Shown here one piece after another: positions 1-8,535 of a DNA stretch of 64,000 nucleotides (within the stretch, counting starts at the first letter, position 1; every line of letters starts with the position of its first letter). The notes below the pieces were generated by a model. That model was not told the origin of the DNA and searched no databases. It saw nothing but the letters and a program-made list of their open reading frames with translations. The stretch comes from Hyphomicrobium sp. GTDB lineage: Bacteria > Pseudomonadota > Alphaproteobacteria > Rhizobiales > Hyphomicrobiaceae. Position numbers and translations under genes: made by a program. The stretch is from positions 1 to 64,000 of the forward strand of contig JAEUME010000020.1 of the NCBI GenBank assembly GCA_016793445.1. Direction: 5' to 3'.

Positions 1-11
1 AGCCACTTTTT

Positions 12-166
12 CCTCTCCCGGAACGGGAGAGGATGTCGCGGAGCGACAGGTGAGGGACGTCGGCACGCGCCGCTGATTGCGGCAGTCCCCTCATCCGCCC
101 CTTCGGGGCACCTTCTCCCCGCGGGAGAAGGAAGTGAGTCCGTGAGATCGCAATCGGCTATAGCGT
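12..166 (-). repeat. Dispersed hairpin-ended element, family A, copy 1
   Basis: About 155 bp, present in two further copies at 3782-3934 and 60960-61113 in the opposite orientation. All copies share a CCTCTCCCG..CGGGAGAGG hairpin at one end, a CCTTCTCCCG..GGGAGAAGG hairpin at the other, and an internal GCCCCGAAGGGGC-type dyad next to GGATGAGGGG. The rest of 1-383 holds no gene I can support: the short open frames there have no convincing start or composition. Such elements recur in many rhizobial-order genomes; mobility is not shown here. Confidence 0.85.
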
Positions 167-383
167 TCGTGAACACGCGCCGACGGTGGTCAATCTGATT
201 TGCGGACCTACGCGCCATCTCGTTCCTCAGGATGTGCCGTGCGCCATGGGATGGTACGCGATCCTTTTGTCCGCCAAAACGGCAAAAGGTATTTGCGATA
301 GGCGGGCATCCAATGCAAGAGCATGCCAAGCGCCTAATGCCTTCGGCGAAGATTTGGCGCACAAGATGCTCAGTGGCACGCCG

Positions 384-1199
384 CTACTGCGAATGGCGCG
401 CTAATGCGAACGTTGAATAGCGATCGGGGCTCGGCAAGTTGGTCTTGCCCGACATGGCCGAGCGCAGCGCCTGCTCGATGTTGACGCCGTTGTCGGCCTC
501 ACGCATGGCGATCACGATGAAAGGGCGCTGCCAGCTTGTCTCATCGTCTTCGCATTCCGCGCACGGTTCGAGATAACGGCCGAGATTGAGCGTCCACATC
601 GGAATGTGCGGGTCCACGGCGCCGCGCACCCATTCGGCGGTGCGTGCCGCGCGCAATCCGCCGCGCTGCGTCTCGCGGCCGATGTCTCCCTCCTGGCTTG
701 CAAGCCCTACGGCGATCAACGCGCGTGCGCCGCCCAAACCTTCACGCATCTGCGGTGCGAGCACTTCGCTTTGGATGTCGGTGGGCGAAAGGCGCTCGTT
801 GCCGCGTTCAAGCTCGGTCGTCGAGCCCAAGACCCAGCCGTAGGTCTTGGTCAGCACAACGACGTCGAAAAGCGCACGGCGGCCCAATGCATCCGTGCCC
901 TCGATGGGGAACACGAGCGTGCGTTCGTTCCAGCGTTTGGCGAAGATGTGTTGCGCGCCGCTCTTGTCCATGAACTGTGAGAAATAGGCATCCTTGAGCA
1001 CGATAGCGCCGATGGTGAGCGTGAACAGCAGGGCGACAAGCCCGGCCATGGCTTCCTCGCGCGGGCCAAACAGGCGATGCAGGAACCCTCTTGCCGTGCT
1101 GTCGTGTGGATCGCCGCCGCTGCTTCCAGCGCTGAGGGAAGCTGCAGCGGCTCCGCTGCCGGCGCGCCCATTGCCGAAGTCGTCGTCGTATTGCGCCAT
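384..1199 (-). CDS. Membrane-anchored protein of unknown function
   Basis: A 271-residue protein I do not recognise. Residues 1-40 are Gly/Ala/Ser-rich with an acidic DDD near the start, residues 52-68 form one hydrophobic membrane segment, and the rest is a soluble domain probably outside the membrane. That domain ends with a CxxC pair (CAEC) near residue 220. The ATG at 1199 is preferred to an in-frame TTG nine bases earlier, because a GAGG element lies at usual distance before the ATG. It is downstream of rplY-pth on the same strand and could share their transcript, about 80 bp apart. No catalytic motif is visible. Confidence 0.7.
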   Translation of the reverse strand: MAQYDDDFGNGRAGSGAAAASLSAGSSGGDPHDSTARGFLHRLFGPREEAMAGLVALLFTLTIGAIVLKDAYFSQFMDKSGAQHIFAKRWNERTLVFPIEGTDALGRRALFDVVVLTKTYGWVLGSTTELERGNERLSPTDIQSEVLAPQMREGLGGARALIAVGLASQEGDIGRETQRGGLRAARTAEWVRGAVDPHIPMWTLNLGRYLEPCAECEDDETSWQRPFIVIAMREADNGVNIEQALRSAMSGKTNLPSPDRYSTFALARHSQ

Positions 1200-1276
1200 T
1201 CTCGACAAGCCCTCGTGTTACGGCCCGGATGCAGGGAAGCGGGCGCCAGTTACCAGAAGCCTGCCCGCGCCGTCTC

Positions 1277-2041
1277 TCAACCGTCCGATTTTCGCGAGCT
1301 GAGCCACTTTTTCAAGTTTTCCGCCAGCGCGGATTGGCGCTTGCTGGCCCGTTCTCCGGCAGGATGGGGCTTATTTGCCTGTCGCTGTGGCGCGGGAGCC
1401 TCGTCCTTCGGAGCGCCCGCCGTTTGCGGTGGCAAAGCCTGGCTTGCCTTGCGCGGCTCAGGCCCTCCTGCGTCCGCTTGCGTGAAACGCGCAACATCGC
1501 TCAGGAAGCGGGCGTCATCGCCTTTGGCGAGATACGGAGCCGATCGCGCGAGGGCATCGAGCAGATCCGACACCCACGCGCGTTCGGATTTTGCGAAGTC
1601 GTTGAGCACATAGTAGGTCACGGCGTCCTTCGATCCGGGATGGCCGATGCCCAGGCGGACGCGCACATACTCGTTGCCGATGTGCGCTGAGATCGAGCGC
1701 AAGCCGTTGTGGCCCGCAATGCCGCCGCCAAGCTTCACCTTCACTTTCGAGGGTGCCAGATCAAGCTCGTCGTGGAAGACGGCGACATCGGCCGGATCGA
1801 TCTTGAGGAAACGCAACGCCTCGCCGACCGCGCGCCCGCTTTCATTCATATAGGTCTCGGGCTTCATCAGCATGACGCGTGCGCCGCCGATCGCGCCTTC
1901 GCTGATGAGGGCCTGGAATTTCTTGCGCCAGGGCGGAAAGTCATGCGCGCGCGCAATAGCGTCCAGCGCCATGTAGCCGATGTTGTGGCGGTTGCCCTCG
2001 TATTTAGGGCCGGGATTGCCGAGACCGACAAACAGTTTCAT
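1277..2041 (-). CDS. pth: Peptidyl-tRNA hydrolase
   Basis: Cleaves peptidyl-tRNA released from stalled ribosomes, recycling tRNA in the cytoplasm. The N-terminus GLGNPGPKYEGNRHNIG carries the family Asn9 and the catalytic His19; the HDELDL and GGGIAGHNGLRS segments complete the active site. The ATG at 2041 has GGGAGG just upstream; a 24-residue upstream extension in the same frame is unlike the family and was left out. The protein is 254 residues, about 55-60 longer than typical bacterial Pth, because of a Pro/Ala/Lys/Gln-rich tail after about residue 190. It lies 111 bp downstream of rplY, the usual rplY-pth arrangement. Confidence 0.97.
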   Translation of the reverse strand: MKLFVGLGNPGPKYEGNRHNIGYMALDAIARAHDFPPWRKKFQALISEGAIGGARVMLMKPETYMNESGRAVGEALRFLKIDPADVAVFHDELDLAPSKVKVKLGGGIAGHNGLRSISAHIGNEYVRVRLGIGHPGSKDAVTYYVLNDFAKSERAWVSDLLDALARSAPYLAKGDDARFLSDVARFTQADAGGPEPRKASQALPPQTAGAPKDEAPAPQRQANKPHPAGERASKRQSALAENLKKWLSSRKSDG

Positions 2042-2152
2042 TTCGCTCGCGCCTCCCGGCACGCCCGCAGCGCGCCGGCCGCGAGGCGGGGCCTTGTGAG
2101 AACCCGGCGGCATACTCGAAAGTGCGCCGCCGGGCGAAGCATCGTCTTAAGA

Positions 2153-2884
2153 TTACTTCTTGCCGGCGGGCTTGGCCGCTGCCGCTGCGGGCGCGGCCTT
2201 GCCGGCTGCGGCGGCCGGAGCGGCTTTGCCCGCGGCAGCCGCCGGAGCACCCTTGCCAGCTGCCGCTGCCGGTGCGGCCGCTGCAGCGGTTTCGGTCGCG
2301 GCTGCCTCGTCGTCGCCCTTGAGAGCGCCGGCGATGGTGGCAATGGTGAAGTCGCGGCCCTTGATCACGGGCGAGATGCCTTCCGGCATCTCTACTGCCG
2401 ACACGTGGATCGAGCGGCCGATCTCAAGGCCGGTCAGATCGATCTCGAAGTAGGGCGGGATCTTGTCGTAGGGGCAATAAACTTCGAAGTCGTGGCGCAC
2501 GATGTTGAGCACGCCGCCGCGCTTCAGGCCCGGAGATGCCGTTTCGTTGGCAAAGCGCACCGGAATGGAAACGCGGATGATGCCATCCTTGCCGACGCGC
2601 TGGAAGTCGACGTGGAGGGGCGTGTCGCGTACAGGGTCAAGCTGAACGTCGCGGGCGAGCACGATGTGCTTGGTGCCGTCCACATCGATCTCGAATGCCG
2701 TCGAGGTGAAGTGGCCCTTGAGGACCTGCTTCCAGAGGTCGTTGTAATCGAGCGAGATGGTCTCAGGGGACTTGTTGTCGCCGTAGATCACGGCGGGTAC
2801 GCTTCCTTCGCGGCGCGTTTGACGTGCGGCCCCCTTGCCGGCACGCGGGCGCGCCTGAGCCTTGAGCGGAATGAGCCCAGACAT
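2153..2884 (-). CDS. rplY: 50S ribosomal protein L25/general stress protein Ctc
   Basis: Ribosomal protein that binds 5S rRNA. The N-terminus MSGLIPLKAQARPRAGKGAA, followed by an R..G.VPAVIYG segment, is the L25 core, and the TL5/CTC C-terminal beta domain follows to about residue 195. The last ~45 residues are an Ala-rich tail with repeated AAAAGK units ending in KPAGKK, presumably disordered and basic. The start at 2884 was chosen because it matches the family N-terminus; the frame runs 29 codons further upstream. A TTGCGC-17-TATAAG promoter candidate lies about 110 bp upstream. The gene is followed by pth. Confidence 0.96.
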   Translation of the reverse strand: MSGLIPLKAQARPRAGKGAARQTRREGSVPAVIYGDNKSPETISLDYNDLWKQVLKGHFTSTAFEIDVDGTKHIVLARDVQLDPVRDTPLHVDFQRVGKDGIIRVSIPVRFANETASPGLKRGGVLNIVRHDFEVYCPYDKIPPYFEIDLTGLEIGRSIHVSAVEMPEGISPVIKGRDFTIATIAGALKGDDEAAATETAAAAAPAAAAGKGAPAAAAGKAAPAAAAGKAAPAAAAAKPAGKK

Positions 2885-2992
2885 GGCATGTCTCCGAGTG
2901 TTTGGGGTTTCCCCATGGGGAAACCAGAAAAAGCCGCAACCGGCCTCCAAGGGTGCCGGGCGACGTCTCACAAGTGTTCATGAGATGGCGGG

Positions 2993-3021
2993 CTTATAGC
3001 CGTGATCCTTGGCCTGCGCAA
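2993..3021 (-). promoter_or_regulatory. Candidate sigma-70-type promoter for rplY-pth
   Basis: On the minus strand TTGCGC (3021-3016), a 17-base spacer and TATAAG (2998-2993), about 110 bp upstream of the rplY ATG. This is a sequence match only. The rest of 2885-3254, between divergent rplY and the Fur-family gene, holds no gene I can support. Confidence 0.4.
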
Positions 3022-3254
3022 CCTGGACCAGAAACGCACGGCGATCCCGAGGCCGGGTTTGACTGCCCGCGAACGGTCCGCAGGCTATGCAACTTTTCCG
3101 GGTGACTTGCGTCCTGCGCATCGCGTCCGGCACTTATGGAGGCGGAATTCCCCTGCGTTCCCCGGAGGGTTCCCCGCGCGCAGCGCGACGGGTAGACTAT
3201 CGATGCAAAGTCTATGGGCTGCTGCGCAGTCTGCCGCCCGCGCCTTGAGGATTC

Positions 3255-3689
3255 ATGGACAAGAAGACCACTAAGCGCCGCTCAGCTGCCGATCAGGACA
3301 AGATCGTGGTCGAGGCTTTGCGCGGGGTCGGGCGGCCGGTGTCGGCCTATGAGCTGATCGAAGAACTGCGGGACAAAGGCGTCACCGCGCCGCCCACGGT
3401 TTATCGTGCGCTCAACCGGCTCATCGAGGACGGACTTGCGCACCGGCTGGAGTCGCTCAACGCCTTTGTGGCCTGCAACCATCCCCATCACCACACGGGC
3501 AAGGCGGTGTTCGCCATTTGCGAGGCGTGCGGAGCGGTCACCGAGTTCGACAGCGAGACGGCTGAAAGGAGTCTCGCCCAATGGGCCAAGCGCGCCGGCT
3601 TCGCGGTGCGCACCATGACGCTGGAATTGCGCGGCCAATGCAGGACCTGCTGCGCGGTGTCCGCGCGTTCCCGATCGGCCGGCGGCTGA
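3255..3689 (+). CDS. zur: Fur-family transcriptional regulator, zinc-uptake (Zur) type
   Basis: A 144-residue metal-responsive DNA-binding repressor. Residues ~15-65 form the winged helix (GRPVSAYELIEELRDKG..PPTVYRALNRLIEDGL). A metal-binding region follows with CNHPHHH at 74-80, C89EAC92 and C129RTCC133, the paired cysteines of the structural zinc site. The short form and the CNHPHHHTGKAVFAICEACG pattern fit Zur better than Fur, but the target metal is inferred. ATG at 3255 has GAGGA six bases upstream. No zinc transporter genes lie beside it in this window; it converges with ldt1 across repeat copy 2. Confidence 0.85.
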   Translation: MDKKTTKRRSAADQDKIVVEALRGVGRPVSAYELIEELRDKGVTAPPTVYRALNRLIEDGLAHRLESLNAFVACNHPHHHTGKAVFAICEACGAVTEFDSETAERSLAQWAKRAGFAVRTMTLELRGQCRTCCAVSARSRSAGG

Positions 3690-3781
3690 GCATTTTTTAT
3701 CGAAGTGGACGCGGGTTCGCCGTCGAAAATGCGACAAGACAAAACGGCGCGCGCATCCGAGTCCGTAGGATCTGAAAAGTA

Positions 3782-3934
3782 CGCTACAGCCGGTAGCGAT
3801 CTCATCGCCTCACTTCCTTCTCCCGTCGGGAGAAGGTGCCCCGAAGGGGCGGATGAGGGGGCTGGCGCAATCACGACGCAGGCTGAAATCCCTCACCTGT
3901 CGCTTCGCGACATCCTCTCCCGTCCCGGGAGAGG
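3782..3934 (+). repeat. Dispersed hairpin-ended element, family A, copy 2
   Basis: Same element as at 12-166 (inverted) and 60960-61113 (same orientation). The CCTTCTCCCG hairpin is at 3816-3836, the GCCCCGAAGGGGC dyad at 3838-3850 and the CCTCTCCCG hairpin at 3914-3934. It fills the gap between the converging zur and L,D-transpeptidase genes, so its hairpins could act as a two-way transcription barrier; that role is inferred. Confidence 0.88.
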
Positions 3935-3944
3935 AACAGACGCG

Positions 3945-5696
3945 CTAGAACGATAAACCGAACATGTCGCTGATGAGATCGCCCGTGGAGCGCGGCTCGC
4001 GCCGCTTCTGCTGGGCGGGCGATGATGAAGCAACCGCCTTGGGATTGAAGTTGGGTTGGGGCGGCGCAAGGTGATTGCGGCCCTTGTTGATCTTGTCCCA
4101 CTGCCCATCGAGCGCCTGCGTGATGCGCCGCTCGTGTCCGTAGATATCGGGGAAGGCGCGGACCTTGCCGTCATCCTCCACCCACGCGGTGAAATAGGTG
4201 AGGTGGATGGGAACGCGCTTTTCCATCGCCACCTCGTTGTTGAGCGGGCCTGAGCGCATCAATTGGGCGACCTTGGCCTTGTCCCACCCCTTGTCGTAGT
4301 CGAGGATGATTTCGGCAAGCTCGACCGGGTTCTTCACGCGCAGGCAGCCGTGCGAGAGCGTGCGCTGCGCCTGGCGGAACATCCATTTGTCAGGCGTGTC
4401 ATGCATGAAGATCGTATGCTGGGAGGGGAATGAGAATTTCACCACGCCAAGCACGCTTTTTCCGCCCGGCGGCTGCATGACGTAGTAATTGCGGATGTCG
4501 TCCTTGGTCCAATCGATCTGGCGCCAGTCGAGCACCTTGCCGTCCTTGGTCTCGAGCTGCAGGCCATATTGGCGCATCAATCCACCGCCCTTGAGCAGGC
4601 TTGGCCAAAGCTCGTGCACCATGATCGATTCCGGAACGCGCCACTTCGGACGCAGCACGACGTACTTCAAATTGCGCGTGAAGATCGACGACTGCTTGTC
4701 GAGCATACCTGCCACGATGCGCTCTTTGCGGACGACGTTTCCATCTTTGTAGACGTACTGCATGAACTCCGGGATGTTGTTGAGTACATGGAGTTCACCC
4801 ATGTCGTCGTGCATCCAGCGCCATTCTTCCATATTGGCGCGCAGGCGTTTGGCGGCGGCCGAGAGGACTCTCTTGCCGCCTTCGACCCCGGTGCTGGCCT
4901 TGGCGCCACCCGCCGCAAGGAACGCCTGACGCAGTTTTTCGAATTGCGGATGCTTGGGGTGCGTTGAGACGAGATACGCAGCGGGCGCGGAGGCTGCGGC
5001 GAGACCTGCGAGAATATCCTTAGGCTCAAGAAGCTGAGGCTTGCGGTCCAGATTGGAGTTCAGCATGTCGGCAGGCTCCATGATGCGCCCGCCGCGGGCG
5101 TAGCGCGCATAGAGCAGGGCGGAGCGCGTGAGCGTCAGCTCCGTGGCCGCGAGGGCGGCAGGACCGGTAGGCGCCGCATCGAGGTTGGGCATGGCGAAAT
5201 CGGACGCTTCCAGACCGTAAGAGTTGGCGTCCTGAAGCGCTGCTGCGAGGTCCTTGGCCTGCTGGAGAGGACCGCTTTCGCCGACCCACAGCGGAGCGTA
5301 AGCCCGCGCCTGATAGAAGGCCGCCATAGCATCACGCTCGATCGCCGTGCGCTCATCACCCGGCTTGGAAGCTGTTGCTTCAATCCCGTCCTTGATCGCG
5401 GATGCAAGTGCGTTCAGCGGGGCGGACGCGGCCGCAGTGCCGGCAACGGCTGGCGATGCTGGAGATGCGGCAGCGCCAGCCGCTGAATCGGCCGGTGTGC
5501 TTGTGTTCGCGCCGGCGGCGCTATCCTTCATGTCCTCGGCGGTTCCATCGTCTGGGCCGGCGCGCTCGCTTGCGTCCTGGTCCGGCGTAACCTGTGCGTG
5601 CGTTTCTTGCGCTAAGGCGTCTTGGGCAGGGGCGCTGATGCAAGAAACGCTCAACGCGAGGAAAGAAGCCAAGAAAATTTTGAAGCGCACCGTCAT
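3945..5696 (-). CDS. L,D-transpeptidase, YcbB/LdtD-like (copy 1)
   Basis: Forms 3-3 (meso-DAP to meso-DAP) cross-links in peptidoglycan, or related L,D-transpeptidase reactions, in the periplasm. The 583-residue protein has a signal peptide (1-29, ending about SAPAQDALA) and an Ala/Ser/Pro/Thr-rich linker to ~95. A helical scaffold domain covers ~115-260 and a YkuD catalytic domain ~300-470, with motif HDTP (432-435) and the catalytic SHGCLRV at 448-454, nucleophile Cys451. These are the features of the large LdtD type. ATG at 5696 is preceded by GAGG. Two more YkuD proteins (24850 and 42258) occur in this window. Confidence 0.93.
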   Translation of the reverse strand: MTVRFKIFLASFLALSVSCISAPAQDALAQETHAQVTPDQDASERAGPDDGTAEDMKDSAAGANTSTPADSAAGAAASPASPAVAGTAAASAPLNALASAIKDGIEATASKPGDERTAIERDAMAAFYQARAYAPLWVGESGPLQQAKDLAAALQDANSYGLEASDFAMPNLDAAPTGPAALAATELTLTRSALLYARYARGGRIMEPADMLNSNLDRKPQLLEPKDILAGLAAASAPAAYLVSTHPKHPQFEKLRQAFLAAGGAKASTGVEGGKRVLSAAAKRLRANMEEWRWMHDDMGELHVLNNIPEFMQYVYKDGNVVRKERIVAGMLDKQSSIFTRNLKYVVLRPKWRVPESIMVHELWPSLLKGGGLMRQYGLQLETKDGKVLDWRQIDWTKDDIRNYYVMQPPGGKSVLGVVKFSFPSQHTIFMHDTPDKWMFRQAQRTLSHGCLRVKNPVELAEIILDYDKGWDKAKVAQLMRSGPLNNEVAMEKRVPIHLTYFTAWVEDDGKVRAFPDIYGHERRITQALDGQWDKINKGRNHLAPPQPNFNPKAVASSSPAQQKRREPRSTGDLISDMFGLSF

Positions 5697-5980
5697 GAAG
5701 AAACCTCAAAGGACCGGGGGTGACGCATGTGCAAAAACAGAAGTGCTATCTGATTGGCGCAGGAGTGTGAACACCAAGCCGGGCGAAACCGTGGATAGCC
5801 TGACGGAGCACAACATTTGGCGCCCCGCTGTACCTGTATTGCAGCGTCTGGCCGGTTTCTCGGGCATATGCAGCCTCCAGTGACGGGCTTAGGCAACCTG
5901 GAAGTCGAACATGGAAGTGCTGCATTGCACCCGTTGGGCTGCCCTTCCCCATCCGTTCCGGATGGCTCGCGCGCAATCCC

Positions 5981-6008
5981 GATATATGGTTCGCGATATA
6001 TTCGCGAC
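5981..6008. promoter_or_regulatory. Tandem GATATAT..TTCGC half-sites upstream of the fatty acid transporter
   Basis: GATATATGGTTCGC (5981-5994) is followed directly by GATATATTCGC (5995-6005). The second copy also sits in a CGCGA-TATAT-TCGCG inverted repeat. The array ends about 25 bp before the transporter ATG, a place expected for an operator or the promoter core. No regulator is identified. The remainder of the 5697-6033 gap between the divergent genes shows nothing else I can support. Confidence 0.4.
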
Positions 6009-6033
6009 GGGGACAAGACCGAAAGGACAACGG

Positions 6034-7473
6034 ATGGAATTTGCCGATACCACAAAGGCGGACGCCGCCGAGGGCACCTTGGCGCGGCTTGCCTTGAGGT
6101 TCACGGATTTCGCCGAACGCTGGTTCCCCGATGCCTTCGTCTTTGTCGCCCTCGCGGTCGCCATCGTGGTGGCCGGCGCGCTTCTCAACGGCGCCCAGCC
6201 GATGGCGGTCGCATCGGCTTTTGGCGACGGATATTGGAGCCTCATCATCTTCACGATGCAGATGGCGCTTATGGTCATCTCGGGCTACGTCGTGGCGGTC
6301 TCCGCGCCGGTCGAGCGGTTCATCACGTGGCTTGCAAGCCTGCCGAAGACAGGCCGCGGAGCCGTCACGCTCGCCGCAGCGATGAGCATGGCGGCGTCAC
6401 TGATCGGTTGGGCCATGAGCCTGGTCTTTGGCGCCATGCTGGTGCGCGCGCTGGGCCGGCGCAGGGATCTCACCATGGACTACCGTGCGGCGGCCGCGGC
6501 GGCCTATCTGGGATTGGGCGCGACCTGGGCGCTTGGCATCAGTTCATCGGCCGCGCAGCTCCAGGCCAATCCGGGCAGCATGCCGAAGGCGCTGCTGGAG
6601 ATTACCGGAGTGATCCCGCTCACGCAGACCATCTTCCTGTGGCAGTCCATGCTGATGATGTCGCTGATCTTCGCGCTCTCTGTGGTGGTGGCGCATTTCT
6701 CCGCGCCTTCCATCGAGAAGTCGGTGACTGCCGAGCAGATCGGCGTTGATCTCTCCCCCGCACCGGCAGACGAAACACAGCCATCACGCCCGGGCGAGTG
6801 GCTGGAATATTCCCCGCTTCTGACGCTGGTGCTGGTCGGCATCTCCGTGCTGTGGTTCGTCAATGAATTCCAAACCAAGAGCGTTCTGACAGCAGTATCA
6901 AATCTCAATACCTACAATTTCTTTTTCATCACGCTGGGCCTGCTGCTGCATTGGAGACCACGCAATTTTCTCAAGGCCGTGCAGAAGGCGATGCCGGCGA
7001 CGGGCGGCATCATCATTCAGTTTCCGCTTTACGGGGCCATCGCGGCCATTCTCACGCAAGCCAAGAATGCAGCCGGCGTCTCGATCTCCGATCAGATCGC
7101 GCACGCCTTCGTCAGCATGACGACCCAGGATACATTCGCAATCGCAGTCGGCATCTATTCCGCCGTGCTCGGCATGTTCATCCCCTCGGGTGGCGGCAAG
7201 TGGTTGCTGGAGGCACCCTACGTCATGCAGGCCGCCAACGAGCTGAAGGTGCATCTGGGTTGGACGGTGCAGATCTATAACGCGGCTGAGGCGCTACCCA
7301 ATCTCATCAATCCGTTCTTCATGCTGCCGCTGCTGTCGATCGCCGGGCTGAAGGTGCGCGATATCGTGGGCTTCACATTCTTGCAGTTTCTGCTGCATAC
7401 ACCGTTCGTGCTGTTCCTGTTGTGGCTCTTTGCGATGACCCTGACTTACGTGCCGCCCGTTATGCCGGGTTAG
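6034..7473 (+). CDS. Short-chain fatty acid transporter, AtoE family
   Basis: A 479-residue polytopic inner-membrane protein with about 12 hydrophobic segments, matching the AtoE short-chain fatty acid transporter family over its whole length. The family hallmarks GWAMSLVFGAML near residue 130, an internal GIIIQFPLYGAIAAIL, and PSGGGKWLLEAPYVM near residue 390 are visible. In E. coli the relative takes up acetoacetate and butyrate; the substrate here is inferred. ATG at 6034 follows AAAGGA; a 41-codon upstream extension was rejected since it lacks a ribosome site and membrane character. No atoDAB-type CoA-transferase genes are adjacent. Confidence 0.9.
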   Translation: MEFADTTKADAAEGTLARLALRFTDFAERWFPDAFVFVALAVAIVVAGALLNGAQPMAVASAFGDGYWSLIIFTMQMALMVISGYVVAVSAPVERFITWLASLPKTGRGAVTLAAAMSMAASLIGWAMSLVFGAMLVRALGRRRDLTMDYRAAAAAAYLGLGATWALGISSSAAQLQANPGSMPKALLEITGVIPLTQTIFLWQSMLMMSLIFALSVVVAHFSAPSIEKSVTAEQIGVDLSPAPADETQPSRPGEWLEYSPLLTLVLVGISVLWFVNEFQTKSVLTAVSNLNTYNFFFITLGLLLHWRPRNFLKAVQKAMPATGGIIIQFPLYGAIAAILTQAKNAAGVSISDQIAHAFVSMTTQDTFAIAVGIYSAVLGMFIPSGGGKWLLEAPYVMQAANELKVHLGWTVQIYNAAEALPNLINPFFMLPLLSIAGLKVRDIVGFTFLQFLLHTPFVLFLLWLFAMTLTYVPPVMPG

Positions 7474-7552
7474 GGCCTTTTGCAGTTCAAGGCGTCCTGC
7501 CGCCCGAGCTAGCGCGCGCAGGATGACAACGAGGTTCGCTTTCTTGCAAGGC

Positions 7553-8449
7553 TCAGGTTTGAGGCTTGAGCAGTCTCGCCACGCACAGGCTGACGCCGGT
7601 GCGCCAATCGGGCTGGGTTATGGCGAAGATGCGCTCAAGCTTGGAGCAATCGAGACGCGAGTTCTTCGGCCGCGCCGCCCGCGTAGGGTAGCCGTCCGTA
7701 CCGATGGCGCTGAGCGACGTCGAGGGACCGCCCAGTTCGGCGGAGCGGTGCAGGATCTCGCGCGCCACGTCGTACCATGACGCCTCTCCGCTGCCCGCCG
7801 CGTGATAAATTCCCCACGGGTTGGCAGCAGCGCCGCCGGGGGCGGCGAGCTTGCGCGCGATGCCCAGGATCGCCTCCACGAGGTGGGGTGCGTAGGTCGG
7901 GCTGCCGATCTGGTCGTTGACGACCTTCAAATCGGTTCCCTTGCCCGCATGCGTGAGGATCGTTTTTACGAAGTTCTTGCCCCAGGGGCTATAGACCCAT
8001 GCCGTCCGCAGGATGATGTGCTTGGGGTTGGCCGCGGCGACGGCGTGCTCTCCTGCGAGCTTGGTCAGGCCATAGACGGACGTGGGCGCGGTCACGTCGT
8101 CCTCGACGTAGGGAGCAGGCTTTGCGCCATCGAACACGTAGTCCGTGGAGAGGTGAATGATGGGCGTGCCACGCCTGGCGGCGGCGGCGGCCAGCATCGC
8201 GGCGCCGTCGCGGTTCAGCGCCATCGCGCGCTCGGCCTCGCCTTCGGCATCGTCGACGGCGGTATAGGCGGCCGTGTTGATGACGACGTCCGGCTTGATG
8301 TCCGACAGAGCGCGCTCGATGGTGGGCGAATTGCAGATGTCGAGGCCGGGACGTCCGATGGCGCAAGCCTCGATATCACGTGCGGCAGGCGCAACGTCGA
8401 GAAACGCGCGCGCCACCTGTCCGTGCGATCCGGTGATGAGAAGGCGCAT
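7553..8449 (-). CDS. rfbD: dTDP-4-dehydrorhamnose reductase
   Basis: NADPH-dependent reductase that makes dTDP-L-rhamnose for surface polysaccharide. The 298-residue protein begins MRLLITGSHGQVARAF with the nucleotide-binding GxxGQ loop. It carries LSTDYVFDG around residue 104 and the catalytic Tyr-x-x-x-Lys in SVYGLTKLAGE, then the usual RTAWVYS. The start at 8449 was chosen for the Rossmann N-terminus and a GGGAGAG ribosome site; the frame continues 30 codons upstream. The other dTDP-rhamnose genes (rfbABC) are not in the window, so it is an isolated member of the pathway. It follows prs on the same strand. Confidence 0.93.
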   Translation of the reverse strand: MRLLITGSHGQVARAFLDVAPAARDIEACAIGRPGLDICNSPTIERALSDIKPDVVINTAAYTAVDDAEGEAERAMALNRDGAAMLAAAAARRGTPIIHLSTDYVFDGAKPAPYVEDDVTAPTSVYGLTKLAGEHAVAAANPKHIILRTAWVYSPWGKNFVKTILTHAGKGTDLKVVNDQIGSPTYAPHLVEAILGIARKLAAPGGAAANPWGIYHAAGSGEASWYDVAREILHRSAELGGPSTSLSAIGTDGYPTRAARPKNSRLDCSKLERIFAITQPDWRTGVSLCVARLLKPQT

Positions 8450-8535
8450 GTGCTGGCTCTCCCGAGACGTGCCGTGATCTGGTGCGGCAGCTTCTCCCCA
8501 AGGCGAAGCGGAATCAACAGCGCGCGGGTCGCGCC

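Noticed and set aside
186..420. Two overlapping short open frames at the left edge
   Set aside because: No ribosome site, composition not protein-like, and they lie beside a repeat element.
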